Assembly: GCA_027257055.1 (NCBI GenBank)
Contig: JAPVLO010000097.1
Coordinates: 4,340,001-4,404,000, forward strand
Length of the DNA stretch: 64,000 nt
Source of the DNA: Cephalopachus bancanus
Taxonomy: Eukaryota; Chordata; Mammalia; Primates; Tarsiidae
Direction: 5' to 3'
Notes under the pieces: model-generated
Database searches by the model: none
What the model saw: only the letters and a program-made list of their open reading frames with translations
Told to the model about the DNA's origin: nothing
Translations under genes and position numbers: made by a program
In this document: one piece after another, positions 58,876 through 64,000 of the stretch
How the letters are laid out: each line of letters starts with the position of its first letter
How positions within the stretch are numbered: the first letter of the stretch is position 1

Positions 58876-59650
58876 TCAAAATATTTATCCACATGACTAA
58901 AACATTCACCCACGTGGCACTTGGGAAGAAAGGGAAATTGTTCCAAATATAATGCTGATGCTGCTTGCTGTGCTGTGAGTCATAAGTATTTTGTCTCTGA
59001 CCCAGGAGTCTTGGGTCTTCTGCCAGCATCTCTGTAATTATAACAAGTTAATTTAGCTTGTAAGTAGTAAAAATCTAATTGTAAACTCGACATCCCCATC
59101 TATTTAAGATGATGTGAAATACAAATTAGTCACCCTATTTTTTCTTCCAGCCTCTTTCATCTCATACCCAGCCTCAGTCAACTATGCTCTAACTTTACAT
59201 TATCAAAGGTTTTAACATCTACCTCCCATTCTAAAACTTTAATTAAATTTTCTGTGCTTAGTTCTAAATTGACTGTATAATCTAAAATCCAATAAACAGT
59301 TTACATTATTAATACCTATTAAGCATTTAGTGTTCTAGAATCTGATGCCTTTCTCCATGGGTCCAAGCTTCTACTCCCCAAAACACTGTAAAAGGATCAT
59401 ACATTGCATCAAAATCCATTTCAGTGTGAAGCATTGTGTCTTTCCTCTGAGGGAAATCTGTTATGTCCCTGTTTTTTCTTCCAGTTTTCTGTATTCTTTT
59501 GTAGTTGGTTGTTATAGTGAATACTCACATCTTCACCTATTTGGGGCCTCCTGGTTTTTGCCCTACAATCTTTGAAACTTGCTTCTGTTTCATACTTTTA
59601 ATTGAATTTTATATTTGTTTTTAATCTATAACAAGTTTTCCTTATTCTAA
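58876..59650. other. Unique-looking intergenic DNA
   Basis: No repeat or gene recognised. The frame at 59,345-59,575 is domain-free. Confidence 0.4.
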
Positions 59651-59654
59651 TTGT

Positions 59655-59785
59655 AGCTTCTTTTTTTTTTACTTTTAACATTTTTTATTTTAAAATTGTG
59701 GGGTACATTTCAGGGTTAGGTATACAAACATTCACTGTACAGATACCCTTGTTGATGAGGTGTGCCCCCCTTTCCCAGGCATATT
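59655..59785 (-). mobile_element. Severely 5'-truncated young L1 3' end, minus strand
   Basis: T tract, then 'ttattttaaaattgtggggt', 'atacaaacattcactgtaca' and 'gatgaggtgtgccccccttt'. This is the reverse of the 3' UTR type seen at 15,360-15,470. Only about 130 bp was copied. Confidence 0.9.
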
Positions 59786-59899
59786 TCCACCACTGTAATT
59801 GTAGGTTCTTAAAAATTATTTGTATTTCCCAAATTGTCTCTTTTTCTACTAGGGTATTTTCATTTTATTAAAAAAGTTTTCTCTTTCACCCTGCCTGTT

Positions 59900-60365
59900 T
59901 CCTGACATATCTGTGTTTTGGAGTATGCTGCTGTGTATCACCCAGGTTCCCTCTTCAAGACTAAGGGAATCCCCCTTACCTCCCAGCTACTGGGATTGTT
60001 GTCAGGTGACCACTCTCTGCTGCCTGTGCACTGCTTGGATTGTTTCATCTGGGGATTCCATTTAGCCAATGATTACACAGTTTTCCTGGAGCAGCTTACA
60101 TCTGATGTTTAGTCAACACTGGAGAATAAAACCCCAGAGTCCTAGCTCCAAAATCTTTGAGAGATTGCCCCACCCTTAAAGGTCCCTGTAGGGTCAGCTG
60201 TGTCCATGTATCCTTGTCCAACTTCACTTTTTACCCACTCCTGCTGCCTTTACTTACCCTACAGGTATTGATCCCAAGAGCACTACCTCATTAACTTCTT
60301 GCACAATATTCTGTCTCAGAGTTGGTTTCATGGGAAACCCAACTTCTAACATGATTGTTTACTCT
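59900..60365 (+). mobile_element. ERVL-like LTR fragment, copy B
   Basis: Paralogue of 29,675-30,085. Shared end blocks: 'aggtattgatcccaagagca', 'ctacctcattaacttcttgc', 'tctcagagttggtttcatgg' and 'gaaacccaac'. Family assignment as for copy A (LTR16/LTR33-like), uncertain. Confidence 0.5.
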
Positions 60366-62485
60366 GAGATATTTAAGAATTAAAATTGGGAGTTAGGATG
60401 AGCTCCTTCTGCTATTACATAAATGATAGGCATGCCTATAATTCTCTATCCTGAATGGGAAACGTTTCTGGGAGGGCTATGGGATCTCACTGGCAGGCAT
60501 CAATTTAGAGTAAGTGAGCAAGGAGACTGCTTTCAGATGTGTCAACCCTGGGACACCAGAATGAGGAAGGCTCTGTTTTGGAGCACATGAACAACCCTAG
60601 AGGTCTTGGCTCTCCCCTAAGTTATTTTTAGATAAAGTACCGTTGTTATTATGTTTGTGGGATGCTTGATAGTACACCCCTGGGAGAAAGAGGAATCAAT
60701 ATTTCTATATAAAGAACTTCTTTTAATTGTTTTATTTTCAACTCAATTTTTTATCTCTTTTTCCACCACAATTATTTTCTAAAGATTTTCCATACTTCCA
60801 ACAGCAGATCAGTTCTCACCGCTACTAGAGTTCCCCTTAGAATATTCTGGGTTCTGGTGTCCTCTGCTCTGTTTTCTCCAGTAACACTCTCCCATATTCT
60901 TTCCAACTTCCAGACATGTTGAAATATACCATTTCCTGAAAGCATCCTCTTACTATTGTCTTCGTTATATTTATCTTATATATTTATGTTTGCTTCAGTG
61001 GATTCTAAAAATGGATTAGATGAGGAAAATACCCAGTCTGTCATCCTAAACTGAAACTGTTTACTTAGATTCAGCTCAATTTACTGAAATGCAATTTTAT
61101 ATTTTTATCTGTATATTGGATGGCCTATACAGAATGTGTTAGCAATAGCACTGTTCAGAAAATCAGTATGCTTGAGTTTTAGATCATGTTTCAAAATAAT
61201 TAACTATGTATTGGGTCAGTAACTCAACTGAGTCTCTTTTTTGTCCTTAAAATGTTCGTTCAAGGAAAGTTAGTTAAAATTTAAAGTACACTTTTAACTA
61301 CTTGTGATGATTCCAAATATAAATACAAAGCTAAAATGAAGAGAATAAACAACAAAGCCAAACCTTAAGTTTTCATAACAACTGAAGACTAATATTTTAC
61401 TTCAACACTTATTTGGGGACACAAAATTTGAATGTCATTTAGATGACATTCAACCAGAACTAACTTCTAAAAGCTTCACTATGTAAACTGGAATTGGCCA
61501 ATTTTCTATGGAAATCATTCCTATGGTAGGTCCTTTAAATTATCCTTGGAGTTTTTTGTGCCTCACATGTCCATAAGGCAGTTATTGATATGTCCCTGGG
61601 AATTGAAAGTGTCTCTAATGGCATCTGTTTTCTGTTCACAAGTGGGTTATGCATTCATATATGATTTGCCACAGTAGAGGGGCATTCCACAAGTTTCATT
61701 TGTTCTTGATCTGGGCATCTTAAAAATGTTCTGGCAAGACTCCTTATTATTTGCCAATTAAGCTCATTTTGATGAATATGAGTCATCTGTAATTTATTGA
61801 ACATAACATGAAAACGAATTATTTTGTAAAATGAGAAAAATTGAGTCACAGGTCAGATATGAATACAATCTTTATCATCTTTCTGAGAACATCTTTTGTC
61901 ATTTAATAATTGAAGTGTCTAATGTAATTCCAGCCTTTTAAATGTTAGTCATCTATATTGGATCTGGGGGTGGGGGGACACTGCAAAGTTTCTGTTCCAG
62001 TATGTTTGCTGCCAATACTAAAGCTTTAGATTTTTACTGTGAATAGATAGGATTTCCACATAACTAGAAATAGATGGTGCTATGAAATTCCATCAAAGGG
62101 AACTTGTTTATGAGCTGATAGGGACTAGTAATGACCTCTAACTGTGTGACAGCATTAAGCATTTGGGGCTTTCAAGTATACTTCATAGGAAAATCTTTGC
62201 ATAGCTATTGGAATTGAATATAATAATTACTTTTCTAAAATAGCCAAGTAGGAAATATGTAGAAACATTTACATGCCTTAATTTTAGGGAAATTATAAAA
62301 CATGAATAATCTTAAAAAAATAGAACCGAATGAGAACTTTCTGGTCATCTACGTTCAGATCCCCTACCAAGAGTCCACAATATGCCTTCAAAATTATTTC
62401 TAACACCTGACAACTTTGACCTTGGAAAGTACATTTTGTATCTAAGTAGAATTTATATTTTTACAATTTATTTAATTCATTTAAT
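60366..62485. other. Unique-looking intergenic DNA with one perfect hairpin
   Basis: No gene or clear repeat. Contains an 11 bp perfect inverted repeat with a 4 nt loop at 61,428-61,453 and a G-rich 'ctgggggtggggggac' at about 61,964. Confidence 0.45.
61428..61453. repeat. Perfect 11 bp inverted repeat, 4 nt loop
   Basis: Arms ttgaatgtcat and atgacattcaa around ttag. Could form a hairpin. No terminator or structural RNA context; function unknown. Confidence 0.9.
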
Positions 62486-62489
62486 TATG

Positions 62490-62745
62490 CCATGGACTGT
62501 GCAGCCAAAACCGGGTTTGGAAACTGGCAGCACTACTTATTAAGTATGTGATCCTGGGTAAGGTCATTTTTCCTCTCTTTGCTCAGTTTTCTTATCGGTA
62601 AAATGAAGACAATGGCGATACCTACCTCATAGGATTGATGTAGACTCAAAAGAGTTTATAGAAATGAAGTATTCACAAATTCCTTGCATGTAGTCAGCAA
62701 GAAATATGCATTTGCTGTATCAACAATCATCATTATTATTACAGC
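62490..62745 (+). mobile_element. MIR SINE, nearly complete
   Basis: Clear MIR order: 'tggactgtgcagccaaaacc', 'cagcactacttattaagtat', 'gtgatcctgggtaaggtcat', 'ctcagttttcttatcggtaa', 'gcgatacctacctcatagga', and the L2-like 3' part ending 'atcatcattattattac'. It is the best preserved MIR in the window. Confidence 0.93.
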
Positions 62746-63780
62746 AAATAAAGCGTAATTTGTATTTATTTTATATGCTTAGTTTATTAAATTACCTTAA
62801 CCTATTTTCATCTTAAAATTAGTGCTCTGATATCTGTAACCTTTTATTAAAAACCTTGTAATTTCCAAATATTTAATCATTCAAATTTATACAAAATAAT
62901 GTTCACTAAGTAAATTCTTTGTGCCTAAACTAAGCTAAAACAATGCAGGGGAACATAATGACTAATATGAATCTCCTTGTCTTTAAGGAGCTTACAAGTT
63001 AGCAGACAGTTTCCCACATAAATAAAAAATGGAACATGTGAACAGATCTTTACTTTTGTTATAGAAGTATAACAACACAGAGGAGGAATGGGTAAAATTC
63101 TGCTAAGTTGAAATGAATCTTAAAGGATTTCAAGATAGAGAGGAAAGAAAAATAATTCATATAGGGTTTAAAAAAAACAAGAAGATACATAAAATAGAAA
63201 GTACAGGTGCGCAGAGGCAAAAGCAAGTCATCTAATGGTTTAATCAAGCTTGAATTTAAAAATATTTAAAAGAAAAAAACTCATTGTCACAAGGTTAATT
63301 AATTCTTAATATCTTAATTTATATATGTACATCATAAAACTAGTTTGAAGACTGCCTGTTATAGCTCTTATCCAATTGTAAAACTAAACTTTTTATGATT
63401 TAAAAAAAAGAAAACTGCAAAATCAGTAAAGTGCATATCAAGAACGTCAGTGCAATTTAATAAATGGTGTTGCATGCTCAAGTAAATCGTTGCTCAAAGT
63501 GTAAAACGTTAGAGCACTAGTCCTTTTGAATTGTTCCTGTCTATATATTACCACATGCCTTGTGAAAACTCAATTCTCTCAGCATTCTTCTATGCCAAAA
63601 CAACCAGGATAACCTTATTTATAGAGCACACAGAGACATCATTTAGCTATCATTGACATTGACGCCACTACATTCTGTGAATATTAACCCAACTTCTCTA
63701 TTTTTCTAATTTCCTCTCAACATTTAAAGTTGTCCAGCCTGGTGCCAATCTAATCATAAACACAAATACAAATAAAGCAT
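62746..63780. other. Unique-looking intergenic DNA
   Basis: A/T-rich; no gene, RNA or repeat family recognised. Confidence 0.4.
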
Positions 63781-63799
63781 GGAAATACATAAATAAGTG

Positions 63800-63925
63800 A
63801 TTCTAGATATGATTACATACATGCATGCACGTGCGCACACAAACACACATATATACATAACATATGTATGTATGGAGAGAGAGAGAGAGAGAGAGAGACA
63901 GGCAAACAGACAGACAGAGAAAGGA
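63800..63925. repeat. Compound microsatellite: CA/TA-rich, then (GA)n, then CAGA units
   Basis: Alternating gcatgcacgtgcgcacac and catatatac segments, then 13 GA units (63,874-63,899), followed by gacagacagag. Purine-rich strand asymmetry starts at the GA run. Confidence 0.92.
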
Positions 63926-64000
63926 AGTAGAAGATAGAAGACTGGGATGTGGAGCTGACCTAGAACCCCCTAGCTAGGCTATGACTTCTTTGGTTGAATT

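Overview
The window is nuclear DNA from a primate and holds no supportable protein-coding gene. It reads as intergenic or deep intronic sequence: A/T-rich, with no splice-linked exons, no CpG island and no intact open frame outside mobile elements. The repeats identify the host. There are five very similar dimeric Alu elements (7SL-derived, so primate), carrying an unusual shared set of changes: a middle linker reading acaataaatcaaaaaatc and a 3' end reading gactccaactc. They lack the hallmarks I know from lemur or loris/galago Alus and are not anthropoid AluS/AluY. Two tiny retroposons are built from the R-region end of a retroviral LTR plus a poly(A) tail, inside target-site duplications (TSDs). 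This matches what I remember of the LTR-derived, LINE1-mobilised 'TINE' elements described from the tarsier genome. I therefore infer a tarsier (Tarsius/Carlito); this is inference, not proof.

Layout. 1-0.9 kb: MLT1-type LTR and unassigned A/T-rich DNA. 0.9-10.1 kb: an old + strand L1 that serves as a landing pad. Nested in it are a TINE-like element (1,903-1,988), a 5'-truncated younger L1 (about 2,049-3,490), an L1MA-like fragment (about 5,161-7,060, itself carrying an Alu) and two young Alus. 10.1-20.8 kb: mostly unique DNA, with a MIR, a MER2 (Tigger-type) element split by a 5S rRNA-derived retropseudogene, and young L1 3' ends. 20.8-36.7 kb: another L1 3' end, a mariner-type miniature element beside a CA repeat, an Alu monomer, L2 and MIR relics, Alus and LTRs.

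36.8-44.9 kb: a nearly full-length old L1 on the minus strand, split by a Tigger1 DNA transposon. The Tigger1 is in turn interrupted by a second TINE-like element placed directly in front of the dead transposase's start codon. 45-64 kb: unique DNA with MIR, Alu, ERV1-, ERVL- and MaLR-type LTRs, a short L1 3' end and microsatellites.

Nothing here forms an operon or pathway. The biology is the layered history of transposition. The most notable signal is the pair of about 90-110 bp LTR-R retroposons. They share a 5' end to within a few bases, as expected if each copy began as a short capped RNA running from an LTR start site to the LTR's own poly(A) signal and was then mobilised by L1 machinery. 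Family names are from memory of consensus sequences; no database search was possible.
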